Positions 7,764 to 16,183 of a DNA stretch of 64,000 nt are shown here, piece by piece; the first letter of the stretch is position 1, and every line of letters begins with the position of its first letter. Below the pieces are notes generated by a model that made no database searches, was not told where the DNA came from, and saw only the letters and a program-made list of their open reading frames with translations. The stretch comes from CAJLIR01 sp964408085 (GTDB lineage: Bacteria; Bacillota_I; Bacilli_A; RF39; UBA660), in NCBI GenBank assembly GCA_964408085.1, contig CAYOYB010000010.1, positions 14,960 to 78,959 on the forward strand. The letters run 5' to 3'. Made by a program: the position numbers and the translations under genes.

Positions 7764-7937
7764 ATAGTTGATTACTTTAAAGAGTTATGGAAAAAGTTTA
7801 TAGAATTTTTACAAAACAAATTCTTCTCTAATGATAAATATGATGACTTCATTAATTATTTATAACTTGATGATAATGAGATTGATATAATACAAAATAA
7901 TAAAAAGAATGATAAAAGTGATGAATTTGAGAGATAA
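7764..7937 (+). pseudogene. Gene remnant with in-frame stop, possibly a relaxase/mobilisation protein tail
   Basis: A frame reads VDYFKELWKKFIEFL through NKFFSNDKYDDFINYL, stops at TAA 7863-7865, then resumes in frame as LDDNEIDIIQNN to TAA 7935-7937. It has no start codon or ribosome site of its own. The Lys/Trp/Phe-rich helix resembles the C-terminal tail of Firmicute plasmid mobilisation (MobV/MobP-like) proteins as I remember them; this identity is weak. It sits between repeat C2 and the next gene, consistent with scar DNA from a mobile element. Confidence 0.4.
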
Positions 7938-7975
7938 ATATGTTAAAATAATAAGTAATTAATGGAGGTTTCTTT

Positions 7976-9928
7976 ATGCAAAAAAATAAAAAAAATAAAA
8001 AAATAGACTGTGATCAAATAATTGCAGGAGCATTATTAAAATTTGAATCACTTGATAATGTTGACATTAGTTTATTAATTATTGATTTAGAAAAAAAACT
8101 AAATATAGAAGTTATGGGCTTTTGGAGTTATTCACCTAATCATTTAGGAAAATATATTGAAACGCTTGCTAATGGAACAATTAAATTAAAAGATGGTATC
8201 TCATTAGATTATTTTATCGAAGGAGAAAATTGTACTTTACGACAAAAATTATTGGAAGTAGCGGGAAATAAAGTTGCTAACTATTTTAGTAGTTTAGATA
8301 TAGAAAAATATAAAACAGAAAAAGAAAAAACTTTAAAAGCTAACAAAGAAAAAGCTTTAAATGAAGCAAACATATTACTTATATCAGATATTCAAGACGA
8401 TTACGATGAACTTATAAAATATGGCTTTAAAAACGTTGATTATTTCAAATCTATTATAAGAGCAGATTCTTATTTTGCTAAACATCCAGAGGAATTGGAA
8501 AAATATCATATTGTTTTAAAAGGAAATCAAAATGTTCAGCACTGTTGTTTTGAGGGAGATGTTGAATTAGATAGAACAATTGATAGATTAAGAGATGACA
8601 AACATATTCTTAAATCATCTTTATATAGATATGATTATCCTGATCATATAGAGTTAGTTAGCTATTTGAGTGATAGAAATAATCATAGAAGTTGGGATAC
8701 AAAAGAATTAACTTATCAAGGCATCTTTGATAGAATTGTAGAAAATATATTAATTAATCAAACATTAGAAAAAGTCGATTCAAAAGGCAAGAATTTTGTA
8801 CCAATTCAAGACTATATTAATCCAAATAGATTACCTTTACCAACCAAAAAATCTGATTTAAAAATATTATACTTAGATTCTATAAGGGTTAGTAAGTATG
8901 CTGATAGAATTGCTAGTGAATTAGGCCTATATGTCGATTTTAAAGAAGATGGTAATTGTAGTTTAGGTAGATATGTTAAAAATAATCTTGGTAAATATGA
9001 TATTATTATTGTACAACGTATGCATTCAGGTAATCTTTTAAGTATGAATCACGAGAGTACAGAGCAATGTAAAGATACAGGAAAAGAACTAACTCTTTTT
9101 GTAGCCCAAGATGACCTTCCTTGGGGTGTTGACAGGGATTTAGCAAACGGTATTAAATTAGGATATGTGTTTGGAGGAAACTATGCTCCAGATTTTGAAT
9201 ATCATAGCAAAGAAATTAGAATTTTAAGACAACCAATTGAGGTTGAATCAAAAGATGAATATTGGACAAAATATGATCAAAGTCAATATTCACAGATGAA
9301 AGGTATTATAGAGGCATCAGTCAATTTTTATAATCAAGCTTTATTACAAAGGTGCAAGCCTACAATAAGTGATTTAGATTTCAAAACAGCAGAAGAATTA
9401 GATCAAGATTATATAAATGCTTATGAAAATAAACAAGCAATTAGAGAAGCAGAACTTGCTCCTATAAGATTATTTGATAATATAAGATATTCGATTACAA
9501 GTTATTTAAATTATAGAAAAAGTGGATTAATAAATCAAATCCCAGAAGGTTTAAAAATTACTGAAGGAAAAGATGGTATTAGAGTTGAAAATGTTTATCA
9601 GGGCAAAACATCATGTGCTATTGTTTTTCCTAAAGGATATAAGCGTAACAATTTGAGAATATTTGAAATTCAAACTCTATCTAAAAAAGGAACTCTATCT
9701 GCTCCACAAACAATTGGTGTATATACGAGTGAATATGAAAATCTTGAAAGCATTCCAAATAGACCAGATGAAAAACAAAAAAGTGCTCTTATATCTATTG
9801 AAAAGAAAATTAATGTTGCTTTAAAACCATTAAATGAAGAAGCTTGGAAAAAACAATTGGAACAAGAAGCACAAGAATCAAAAACATTAAATTTAAAAAG
9901 AAATAATAAAAAAAGAAGACAATATTAA
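7976..9928 (+). CDS. Large cytoplasmic protein of unknown function
   Basis: 650 residues, no signal peptide or membrane segment. Two alpha/beta-looking units are visible, each opening with a hydrophobic strand: ANILLISDIQDDYDELIKYG near 130 and LKILYLDSIRVSKYADRIA near 299, the latter leading to DIIIVQRMHSG and LTLFVAQDDLPWG. A short HCCFEGDVELDR stretch lies between. The C-terminal third looks beta-rich (EGLKITEGKDGIRVENVYQG) and ends in a basic tail (LKRNNKKRRQY). I do not recognise a family. GGAGG 8 bases upstream supports ATG 7976. It is an isolated gene in the accessory block, so it is a candidate defence or stress function only by location. Confidence 0.75.
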   Translation: MQKNKKNKKIDCDQIIAGALLKFESLDNVDISLLIIDLEKKLNIEVMGFWSYSPNHLGKYIETLANGTIKLKDGISLDYFIEGENCTLRQKLLEVAGNKVANYFSSLDIEKYKTEKEKTLKANKEKALNEANILLISDIQDDYDELIKYGFKNVDYFKSIIRADSYFAKHPEELEKYHIVLKGNQNVQHCCFEGDVELDRTIDRLRDDKHILKSSLYRYDYPDHIELVSYLSDRNNHRSWDTKELTYQGIFDRIVENILINQTLEKVDSKGKNFVPIQDYINPNRLPLPTKKSDLKILYLDSIRVSKYADRIASELGLYVDFKEDGNCSLGRYVKNNLGKYDIIIVQRMHSGNLLSMNHESTEQCKDTGKELTLFVAQDDLPWGVDRDLANGIKLGYVFGGNYAPDFEYHSKEIRILRQPIEVESKDEYWTKYDQSQYSQMKGIIEASVNFYNQALLQRCKPTISDLDFKTAEELDQDYINAYENKQAIREAELAPIRLFDNIRYSITSYLNYRKSGLINQIPEGLKITEGKDGIRVENVYQGKTSCAIVFPKGYKRNNLRIFEIQTLSKKGTLSAPQTIGVYTSEYENLESIPNRPDEKQKSALISIEKKINVALKPLNEEAWKKQLEQEAQESKTLNLKRNNKKRRQY

Positions 9929-10020
9929 AAGATGTGTTATAATTGAATTAAGAAATTGATACAAATATTGTGTTGATTGCTGAATTTCGTGAAAAAAAGT
10001 TTGAAATAACTTTCTTACTC

Positions 10021-10076
10021 GCATCAGAGTGATACAAAACTCGAACTTTCTAGTTATTCTAGGAATTCGAGTTTTA
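10021..10076 (+). repeat. tRNA-Thr 3'-end-like sequence plus terminator
   Basis: GCATCAGAGTGATACAAAAC followed by TCGAACTTTC closely resembles what follows tRNA-Thr(GGT) at 4158 (GCACCAGATTGATAGGAAAC then TCGAACTTTT) and tRNA-Thr(CGT). It runs into a strong hairpin, ACTCGAA (10039-10045) with TTCGAGT (10066-10072) and an inner CTAG/CTAG, then TTTT, which should terminate the 650-residue gene. Confidence 0.6.
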
Positions 10077-10122
10077 ATATATTAAAAATTCTGGTATAAT
10101 GCTTGTAGTGATTAAATTGAGT

Positions 10123-10168
10123 CTGTCAAGTTAGAAAACGCACTTGCATAATGACATAGTCATTATGC
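10123..10168 (+). repeat. Shared promoter/palindrome element A, copy 3
   Basis: CTGTCA (10123-10128), 18-base spacer with TTAGAAAACGCACTTG, CATAAT (10147-10152). Palindrome GCATAATGA / TCATTATGC (10146-10154, 10160-10168): relative to copy 1, both arms changed together. It drives the WYL regulator. Confidence 0.62.
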
Positions 10169-10180
10169 ATAGGAGGTTAT

Positions 10181-10759
10181 ATGTCAAAAATTTCTAAAAA
10201 CATAAAAATGTTAGATATATTATCATCAGGAAAAAAATATACTTCCAAACAATTGTCAGAAATTTTAGAAGTAAGTCCTAGAATGATACGAACATATAAA
10301 GATGAGTTAGAGAAGGAAGGAATATACATTGATACTATTTTAGGTAAAGATGGCGGATATAAATTACGTTCAAAAGTTGAACTTCCATCAATTCTGTTTA
10401 ATAAAAATGATATTAAATTAATTGAGTCGTTGATACAAAAAATTGATGACCAAAAAATTTTAAAGGATTTAAATGAGATAAAACAAAAAATTATAAACTA
10501 TTGTAATTTAGTAAATAATGAAATTAATTTTTTAGATGAATATAGAAGAAATATTTTAAAAGAAATTGAAAAAAGTATCATAGAAAATAAAAGTATTAAA
10601 ATTGAATATAATAGCAAAGGAATTAAAAAACAAAGGACAATATACCCAAAACAGATTTATCTTTATGAACATCTAGTAATGATTGTAGTTCAATATTCTG
10701 AAGATTTAAATGATATTCGTCATTTGAATTTAAATAGAATAGAAAAAATTATCAAATAG
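10181..10759 (+). CDS. HTH/WYL-domain transcriptional regulator
   Basis: 192 residues. Residues about 4-60 are an HTH_11/DeoR-like winged helix (MLDILSSGKKYTSKQLSEIL, SPRMIRTYKDEL, GGYKLR). Residues about 120-190 form a WYL-type ligand-sensing domain (IEYNSKGIKKQRTIYP, YLYEHLVMIVVQYSED). WYL regulators often control defence or stress genes in response to nucleic-acid ligands. It is shorter than typical WYL proteins (about 300 residues), lacking the C-terminal extension. AGGAGG precedes the ATG. It probably acts on its neighbours, but which is unknown. Confidence 0.8.
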   Translation: MSKISKNIKMLDILSSGKKYTSKQLSEILEVSPRMIRTYKDELEKEGIYIDTILGKDGGYKLRSKVELPSILFNKNDIKLIESLIQKIDDQKILKDLNEIKQKIINYCNLVNNEINFLDEYRRNILKEIEKSIIENKSIKIEYNSKGIKKQRTIYPKQIYLYEHLVMIVVQYSEDLNDIRHLNLNRIEKIIK

Positions 10760-10809
10760 CATAAATACTTCCTATTTCATCATTTATAATGGTTTTAGGA
10801 GGTGATTTC

Positions 10810-11160
10810 GTGTTAAATTTTGATCATATTGCTATTACCGTAAATGATTTAGTAGAGTCTATAAATTTTTATGTTAAATTAGGATATGAGTTACAAGAAC
10901 AATTTAATGATAATGAATACAAGTGGGCAACATTAAAATTAGGTACAACAAGATTAGAAATATTTGAACCACTAGCAAAAGGGACACCAAAGATTGAACA
11001 TATTGCATACAGTTTTAATGAAGATGAAGAAGTATTCTCTATTATTAGTCAATTAGGATATTCTAAAGAAGAGTTAGATGTTTTCTATGGGAATTTAAAC
11101 AGAAAGAGTTTTTTTATTGAAGATAACAGTCGAATATCGATACAACTTATAAAAAAATAA
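10810..11160 (+). CDS. VOC-superfamily (glyoxalase-fold) protein
   Basis: About 116 residues with the beta-alpha-beta-beta-beta pattern of vicinal oxygen chelate proteins: LNFDHIAITVNDLVESINFY at the start, LGTTRLEIFEP in the middle and IEHIAYSFNEDEE at the second half. His4 of FDHIAI and His of IEHIAY are in usual metal positions. The GTG at 10810 is preferred over ATG 10789 because AGGAGGTGAT (10798-10806 region) is just upstream of it. Substrate cannot be told. It follows the WYL gene in the same orientation. Confidence 0.75.
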   Translation: MLNFDHIAITVNDLVESINFYVKLGYELQEQFNDNEYKWATLKLGTTRLEIFEPLAKGTPKIEHIAYSFNEDEEVFSIISQLGYSKEELDVFYGNLNRKSFFIEDNSRISIQLIKK

Positions 11161-11176
11161 TAATTAGTTTTTATAA

Positions 11177-11208
11177 AAGTTATTGTATATCCTACCTTAA
11201 GGCATCCT
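11177..11208 (+). repeat. Diverged right-end repeat C, copy 3
   Basis: AAGTTATTGTATATCC then TACCTTAAGGCATCC: it matches C1/C2 with several changes and again begins about 17 bases after a stop codon. The following CTAGGCAAATTAG is shared with copy 4 at 12.43 kb (CATAGGCAAATTAG). Confidence 0.45.
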
Positions 11209-11397
11209 AGGCAAATTAGTTGTATCAAGTGACATTTATATAAGTCAATCTGAAATAATGGTTGATTTTTATTTTCTAAAATTTTATTAGCAAGCAATTT
11301 AACATTACTCCCATTATAACACTGATTAAAAATTTAATGTCAAAAATATAAAATTATGATATAATATAAAACAATTCAAATTATTGGAGATGAAAAA

Positions 11398-12375
11398 ATG
11401 AGCAAAATAATTCAAATTGACAATCTATATGATAAATATCATAAAATAAATTTTGGATATGTGGGAATCGATTTTGAAACCAAAGAAATTAAATATTATT
11501 CACATTATAATTCTAAACAAGAATACTATGGAGATTCATTATATGAGTTTGATCCAAGTAATTTAGATTCTGAAAGTCCTATTAGTTGGCATATGTATCA
11601 TTGTACTTATAAAAGGCCTTCATTCTCTGATAAATTACCAGATGAATTAGTGGAACTTACTCATTATTTTATAAATCATCACAAAGAATATAATATAAAT
11701 AACAATTATCCAATCCAAAACATTGATGAAAATGTGATTAACTTATCCATTCAATATAGAAGCAATTTTTCATTATTTGGAGGTACTGAATTTTCGGCAA
11801 TTTATATTCCTGTTGACAATATTATTGGACTAGCAACTGATAAAACCGAATGGGATAGACTATCAGATGATAAACGTGATAATTTTAAAAACAGTTTAAT
11901 TCATGAAATTGGACACATGAAAGTATCAAATTGTAAACTTGATGAAACAACTAATATATTATCTGTAAAAACTGGTTTTTATTGGAGTGAAATTGAATTA
12001 AAACCCATTATGTTAGAAAATGGGGATATATTTTATAAGATTAAAAAGTTTCCTGAGAAATGGAAAAATTATAATCAAAAAGCTTTAGAAGAAATAATAA
12101 ATGATTTTGATTGTTCACTTGCATTTAGTTCATTTAATGGAAATTATCCTAAATTAGGAAAAAGATTGAATGATTTATGTAATCAAAAATTAACATATGC
12201 TAGATATGGTATTGGAATAGAAGAGTTATATACAGGTTTACAAAAAATAATTGATAGTCGAGATTTAGCAGATGAGCTTTTGGAATATATTGGTGATAGT
12301 ATATATGGTTATGACACTGAAATATCAGAAAATAAAGCCTTACAATTAATAAAAAAATATGAAGAAAATAAGTAA
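11398..12375 (+). CDS. Putative zinc metallopeptidase-like protein (HExxH), unknown family
   Basis: 325 residues, soluble, no signal peptide. The central SLIHEIGHMKVSN gives an HExxH zinc site (His169, Glu170, His173). Possible third ligands lie in the downstream acidic stretch (EEIINDFDCS). The N-terminal half is rich in Tyr/His/Asp, without motifs I know. GGAGATG precedes the ATG and a TATAAT lies at 11360-11365. It sits alone between diverged right-end repeats. A cytoplasmic peptidase is plausible; activity is unproven. Confidence 0.65.
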   Translation: MSKIIQIDNLYDKYHKINFGYVGIDFETKEIKYYSHYNSKQEYYGDSLYEFDPSNLDSESPISWHMYHCTYKRPSFSDKLPDELVELTHYFINHHKEYNINNNYPIQNIDENVINLSIQYRSNFSLFGGTEFSAIYIPVDNIIGLATDKTEWDRLSDDKRDNFKNSLIHEIGHMKVSNCKLDETTNILSVKTGFYWSEIELKPIMLENGDIFYKIKKFPEKWKNYNQKALEEIINDFDCSLAFSSFNGNYPKLGKRLNDLCNQKLTYARYGIGIEELYTGLQKIIDSRDLADELLEYIGDSIYGYDTEISENKALQLIKKYEENK

Positions 12376-12410
12376 TAAATATAAATAATTTATTTAAACA
12401 TTTTTTTCGC

Positions 12411-12433
12411 ATACGTGTATTGTTATGGACCAT
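12411..12433 (+). repeat. Strongly diverged right-end repeat C, copy 4
   Basis: ACGTGTATTGTTATGGACCA, then TAGGCAAATTAG as at copy 3. It lies just after the HExxH gene. Similarity to C1/C2 is low on its own and depends on position and the shared flank. Confidence 0.3.
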
Positions 12434-12470
12434 AGGCAAATTAGTCGAACTAATCGACTTTAAATATATG

Positions 12471-12500
12471 AAAGGTTAATTAGTATTTGTTAACCTTTTT
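12471..12500 (+). terminator. Rho-independent terminator
   Basis: AAAGGTTAA / TTAACCTTT stem with a 9-base loop and a T-run, after the HExxH gene and repeat C4. Confidence 0.65.
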
Positions 12501-12541
12501 TATATACTTTGTGAGGAATTGATTATTATCAGTTTTTTGGT

Positions 12542-12778
12542 ATGAGTAAAGGCACATTAGCTTATGAATCAAAAGGAACTGAAAATAAAAAAGCTAATTC
12601 AAATTTATGGTATGTATTTATACCTAATAACTGTAGCAAAACTTTAGCAGAGATGACTGATGATGAGAGAGAAAATAGAAATGACGAGCATACAAGTGCA
12701 ACAATTGATTTTATTAATTGGTATAATGAAATATATTTAAATAAAAAAATGAATTTATATTGTAAAAAAATTCAATAA
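12542..12778 (+). CDS. Small hypothetical protein, possibly an N-terminally truncated remnant
   Basis: 78 residues (GTLAYESKG, NLWYVFIPNNCSKTLAEM, ATIDFINWYNEIYL). No ribosome site precedes the ATG, and the frame is open for about nine codons upstream with no better start. It may therefore be the 3' part of a gene cut by a cassette insertion. I do not recognise it. Confidence 0.35.
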   Translation: MSKGTLAYESKGTENKKANSNLWYVFIPNNCSKTLAEMTDDERENRNDEHTSATIDFINWYNEIYLNKKMNLYCKKIQ

Positions 12779-12814
12779 TTATGTTATAATATCAGCTAAA
12801 GGAGATGTTGAAAT

Positions 12815-14107
12815 ATGAAAGACCAAGAATTTTTAAATTTTATTGATAATACACCTAATGCATTTTTTTGCGTAAAAAACTTAAAAGAAGAATTATTAAA
12901 ACATGGATTTGAAGAACTATATGAGTATGAACCATGGAAGGATTTAAGCGATGAAGGAAAATATTTTGTTTCAAGAAACGATTCATCATTAATTGCGTTT
13001 ACAATGACAGGGAATCATGATAAAGTAGGATTTAACATTGTAGCTACACATGGTGATTCCCCAAGTTTTTCTATAAAACCTAATTCAGAAATTTATGAGA
13101 ATAGCTACTTAAAATTAAATACTGATAAATATGGTGCGATGATTAATTATAGTTGGTTAGATAGACCACTATCAATAGCAGGTAGAGTTATAACAAAAAC
13201 GTTTGCTTACAAAAAACATTTAATAAATATTGATCGTGATTTATTAATAATCCCTAGTCAAGCAATACATATCAATCGAGATGTTAATGATAAAAATGCA
13301 TTAAATCCTCAAGTAGATATGTTACCAATTATGTCGTTATTAAAAGATGACTCTATAAATAAATTGCTAACAACATATCTATGGCAACAAATGTCTGATT
13401 ATGAAAAAATATGTGATTATGATTTATATTTATATAATAGAGATAAAGCTAAGTATGTGGGAGTAAATAATGAATTTATTTTAGCTCCAAGATTAGATGA
13501 TTTAGCTTGTGTTTATCCAGCTTTAAATAGTTTAATAAATTCAAAAAATAATAATAATTTTAATGTATTTTGTGCATTTAATAATGAAGAAATAGGAAGC
13601 TTAACTGAGCAGGGAGCTGATTCAGAATTTTTAATGGATACTTTAACACGAATAGCAAATGCAACTGATATTGATTTATCATCTGCACTACGTAATAGTT
13701 TTGTTGTAAGTGCTGATAATGCTCATGCATTACATCCAAATGCATCAAGTAAAAACGACCCAACTAACAAAGTATATTTAAACCAAGGAATTGTAATTAA
13801 AAATAATACTAATTATACTACCGATGCAGTTACTTCATCTTTATTTAAAGGAATATGTGAGGACGCAAAAGTACCATATCAACATTTTGCTTGTAGAACT
13901 GATATGCGATGTGGTTCAACTCTAGGTGGTTTAAGTCAAAGACATGTTTCTGTTGATTCCATCGATATTGGTCTACCACAATTAGCAATGCATTCAGCAA
14001 ATGAAACAATTGGTGCTAAAGATACTCGATATCTATACAATGCCTTAGTAGAATTTTATAATACATCGTTTATTAGAGAAAAAGATAAGATTTTAATAAA
14101 AAAATAA
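12815..14107 (+). CDS. M18-family aspartyl aminopeptidase
   Basis: 430 residues, normal for the M18 family. Metal and catalytic motifs are present: ATHGDSPSF (first His/Asp), RLDDLACV, NNEEIGSLTEQGADS (Glu pair), SADNAHALHPN and the final MHSANETIG His. These are cytoplasmic dinuclear zinc dodecamers removing acidic N-terminal residues. GGAGATG precedes ATG 12815, with an extended -10 TGTTATAAT at 12782-12790. It complements PepC at 5.2 kb in peptide turnover. Confidence 0.92.
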   Translation: MKDQEFLNFIDNTPNAFFCVKNLKEELLKHGFEELYEYEPWKDLSDEGKYFVSRNDSSLIAFTMTGNHDKVGFNIVATHGDSPSFSIKPNSEIYENSYLKLNTDKYGAMINYSWLDRPLSIAGRVITKTFAYKKHLINIDRDLLIIPSQAIHINRDVNDKNALNPQVDMLPIMSLLKDDSINKLLTTYLWQQMSDYEKICDYDLYLYNRDKAKYVGVNNEFILAPRLDDLACVYPALNSLINSKNNNNFNVFCAFNNEEIGSLTEQGADSEFLMDTLTRIANATDIDLSSALRNSFVVSADNAHALHPNASSKNDPTNKVYLNQGIVIKNNTNYTTDAVTSSLFKGICEDAKVPYQHFACRTDMRCGSTLGGLSQRHVSVDSIDIGLPQLAMHSANETIGAKDTRYLYNALVEFYNTSFIREKDKILIKK

Positions 14108-14167
14108 ATTTAAAATAATCAGTCTAAATGGAGCAATCTTAAAATAAATCCTGTATATTTAAATCAA

Positions 14168-14245
14168 ATGATTAAATACATAGAACATAATTTAACAAAT
14201 GAGATAGAATATAAAAAATTAGCCAAAATATTGGAATGGTTTTAG
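14168..14245 (+). pseudogene. Fragment of an AraC-family regulator
   Basis: A 25-codon frame reading MIKYIEHNLTNEIEYKKLAK then ILEWF and stop. This is the recognisable beginning of an AraC-type helix-turn-helix domain (the first helices before the usual GCSxxHFxRxF continuation), cut off after about 25 residues. No ribosome site is evident. It is a decayed remnant between the M18 peptidase and the esterase. Confidence 0.5.
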
Positions 14246-14309
14246 TATATATTTAAATAATTTTATTTATATATATGTATAGATGTGATATGATATTAAT
14301 AGTGATAAT

Positions 14310-15218
14310 ATGAAAAAGATTTCCAAAAAATTAATTAATAAAATTTCGACAATAGACATTAATTTAGTTAAAAACTATAAGCTTTATAGAACTTTTAATA
14401 AAATAGTGCATGTTCACTTTTTAGATGTTTTTACTAGACAAACTAATACAAAAATAGTTTTTAATAATCAGAATATACCTATACGTGTGTTTTACCCAAA
14501 AAATTATAATAAAAAGTTGATTGTTTATTTTCATGGTGGTGGATGGGTTGTAGGGAGCATTGATACCTACAATCATATTTGCTCAAAAATATCGTCAAAA
14601 ACTAATTGTATGGTTATTTCTGTTGGTTATTCATTAGCCCCAGAACATAAATTCCCAGTAGCTATAAATGAATGCTATGAAGTTGTAAAATATTTAACTA
14701 TAAATAAAAGTATTAATGGGATTAAATTTGATGAAATTATTTCAATGGGCGATAGTGCTGGTGGTAATTTGGCAGCTGTCGTATCATTAATGAGTAGGGA
14801 TAAAAAAGAATTTGAAATTTCTAAACAAATACTTATGTACCCAGTAACGCATTATGACCATAGTATAAATTCGCCTTTTTTGTCAGTCAAAACTAATGGT
14901 GATGATTGGCTTTTAACCAATAAACATTTAAATGAGTATTTTAGTCTTTATGTATCTAATAAAGAAGAATTAACTAATCCATATATTTCTCCAATCTTAT
15001 CCAATGATTTAAGTCATCAACCAAAAACATTAATTATAACAGCTGAATTAGATCCTCTAAGAGATGAGGGAATTCAATATGGCAAAAAACTTCGTAAATT
15101 TAATAATGATGTAACAATATATTGTCTTAAAGAAACAATTCATGGTTTTTTAAACTATAGAATATTTAAAAATCAAATAACTGAAACATTAGAATATATT
15201 AATGAATTTTTAAAATAA
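14310..15218 (+). CDS. Alpha/beta hydrolase, HSL-type esterase
   Basis: 302 residues. The oxyanion motif FHGGGWVVG (about residue 75), nucleophile elbow GDSAGGN (Ser near 151), acid in TAELDPLRDEG and His in TIHGFLNY form a complete hormone-sensitive-lipase-type triad. No signal peptide, so it is a cytoplasmic esterase on small acyl esters. The ribosome site is weak (ATAGTGATA). It is closely followed by a hairpin and uvsE. Confidence 0.88.
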   Translation: MKKISKKLINKISTIDINLVKNYKLYRTFNKIVHVHFLDVFTRQTNTKIVFNNQNIPIRVFYPKNYNKKLIVYFHGGGWVVGSIDTYNHICSKISSKTNCMVISVGYSLAPEHKFPVAINECYEVVKYLTINKSINGIKFDEIISMGDSAGGNLAAVVSLMSRDKKEFEISKQILMYPVTHYDHSINSPFLSVKTNGDDWLLTNKHLNEYFSLYVSNKEELTNPYISPILSNDLSHQPKTLIITAELDPLRDEGIQYGKKLRKFNNDVTIYCLKETIHGFLNYRIFKNQITETLEYINEFLK

Positions 15219-15221
15219 AAT

Positions 15222-15244
15222 ATCACCATACTAATAATGGTGAT
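15222..15244 (+). promoter_or_regulatory. Hairpin enclosing the uvsE ribosome binding site
   Basis: ATCACCAT (15222-15229) pairs with ATGGTGAT (15237-15244). The GGTGAT that must serve as Shine-Dalgarno for uvsE (ATG at 15248) is the 3' arm of the stem. Flanking A and T runs also make it terminator-like. It may end the esterase transcript, restrain uvsE translation, or both. Confidence 0.45.
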
Positions 15245-15247
15245 TTT

Positions 15248-16183
15248 ATGTTAATTAGACTTGGATATGTATCGATAAGCAAAACATTAGAAAATATTGT
15301 TAACTTTCATAATATAACATATACAGAATTTTCTAAAAATAATAATTTAGAAAAGTTAGATAATGTTATTAAAGATAACTTTAATACTTTATTTAATATT
15401 TTAAAATATAATCAAAAAAATAATATTCATTTTTATCGTTTAACTTCTAAGTTTATTCCTTTAGCAACTCATAAAGATTTAAATATTGAATATATAAAAA
15501 AATATGATAATTTATATAATGAAGCAGCAAATTTAATTAAAGATATGCGTCTAGATACTCATCCTGATCAATTTACTGTTTTAAATAGCACTAAAAAAGA
15601 AGTATTGGATAATACTTTTAGAATATTAGAATATCATTATCAAATTTTAACTTCTTTAAAAATTAAAAATCCCATTATTATTTTACATATAGGTAGTAGT
15701 GTTTTTGGTAAAGAAAAATCTATCAAGAGATTTATTCATAATTTTAATTTACTACCAGATTATATAAAAAAAGTAATAGCTTTAGAAAATGATGATAAAA
15801 TTTATAATTTAAAAGATGTTTTAAATATTTGTCAAACATTAAAAGTACCATTTGTTTTTGATTACCATCATTATAAATGTAATAATGATGGTGAAAATTA
15901 TTTAGATTATATTGAACAAATATTTGCAACTTGGAAAAATATTAAGCCAAAAATTCATTTTTCTTCACCAAAAAACAATACAAAAAAAGACTTTAGAAGT
16001 CATAGTGATTATATTAATTGTGATGATTTTATTTTCTTTTTAGAACAAATAAAAAAATTTAATACTGATATTGATATTATGTTAGAGGCTAAAGCAAAAG
16101 ATGAAGCTATTTTTAGATTAGTACGACAATTAAAATTTAAAACAAATTATAAATTTATTGATGATACATCTTTTATTGTTTAA
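15248..16183 (+). CDS. uvsE: UV DNA damage endonuclease (UVDE)
   Basis: 311 residues, TIM-barrel metal-dependent endonuclease that nicks 5' to UV photoproducts. Family motifs are present in order: IRLGYV at the start, LDTHPDQFTVL, ILHIGSSVFG, ALENDDK, FVFDYHHYK, SHSDYI and MLEAKAKDEA, supplying the His/Glu/Asp metal ligands. Its 3' end overlaps the convergent glycosylase gene by 11 bases. The two repair genes and the acetyltransferase form a small cluster next to toxin copy 2, whose promoter has an SOS-like box. Confidence 0.93.
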   Translation: MLIRLGYVSISKTLENIVNFHNITYTEFSKNNNLEKLDNVIKDNFNTLFNILKYNQKNNIHFYRLTSKFIPLATHKDLNIEYIKKYDNLYNEAANLIKDMRLDTHPDQFTVLNSTKKEVLDNTFRILEYHYQILTSLKIKNPIIILHIGSSVFGKEKSIKRFIHNFNLLPDYIKKVIALENDDKIYNLKDVLNICQTLKVPFVFDYHHYKCNNDGENYLDYIEQIFATWKNIKPKIHFSSPKNNTKKDFRSHSDYINCDDFIFFLEQIKKFNTDIDIMLEAKAKDEAIFRLVRQLKFKTNYKFIDDTSFIV

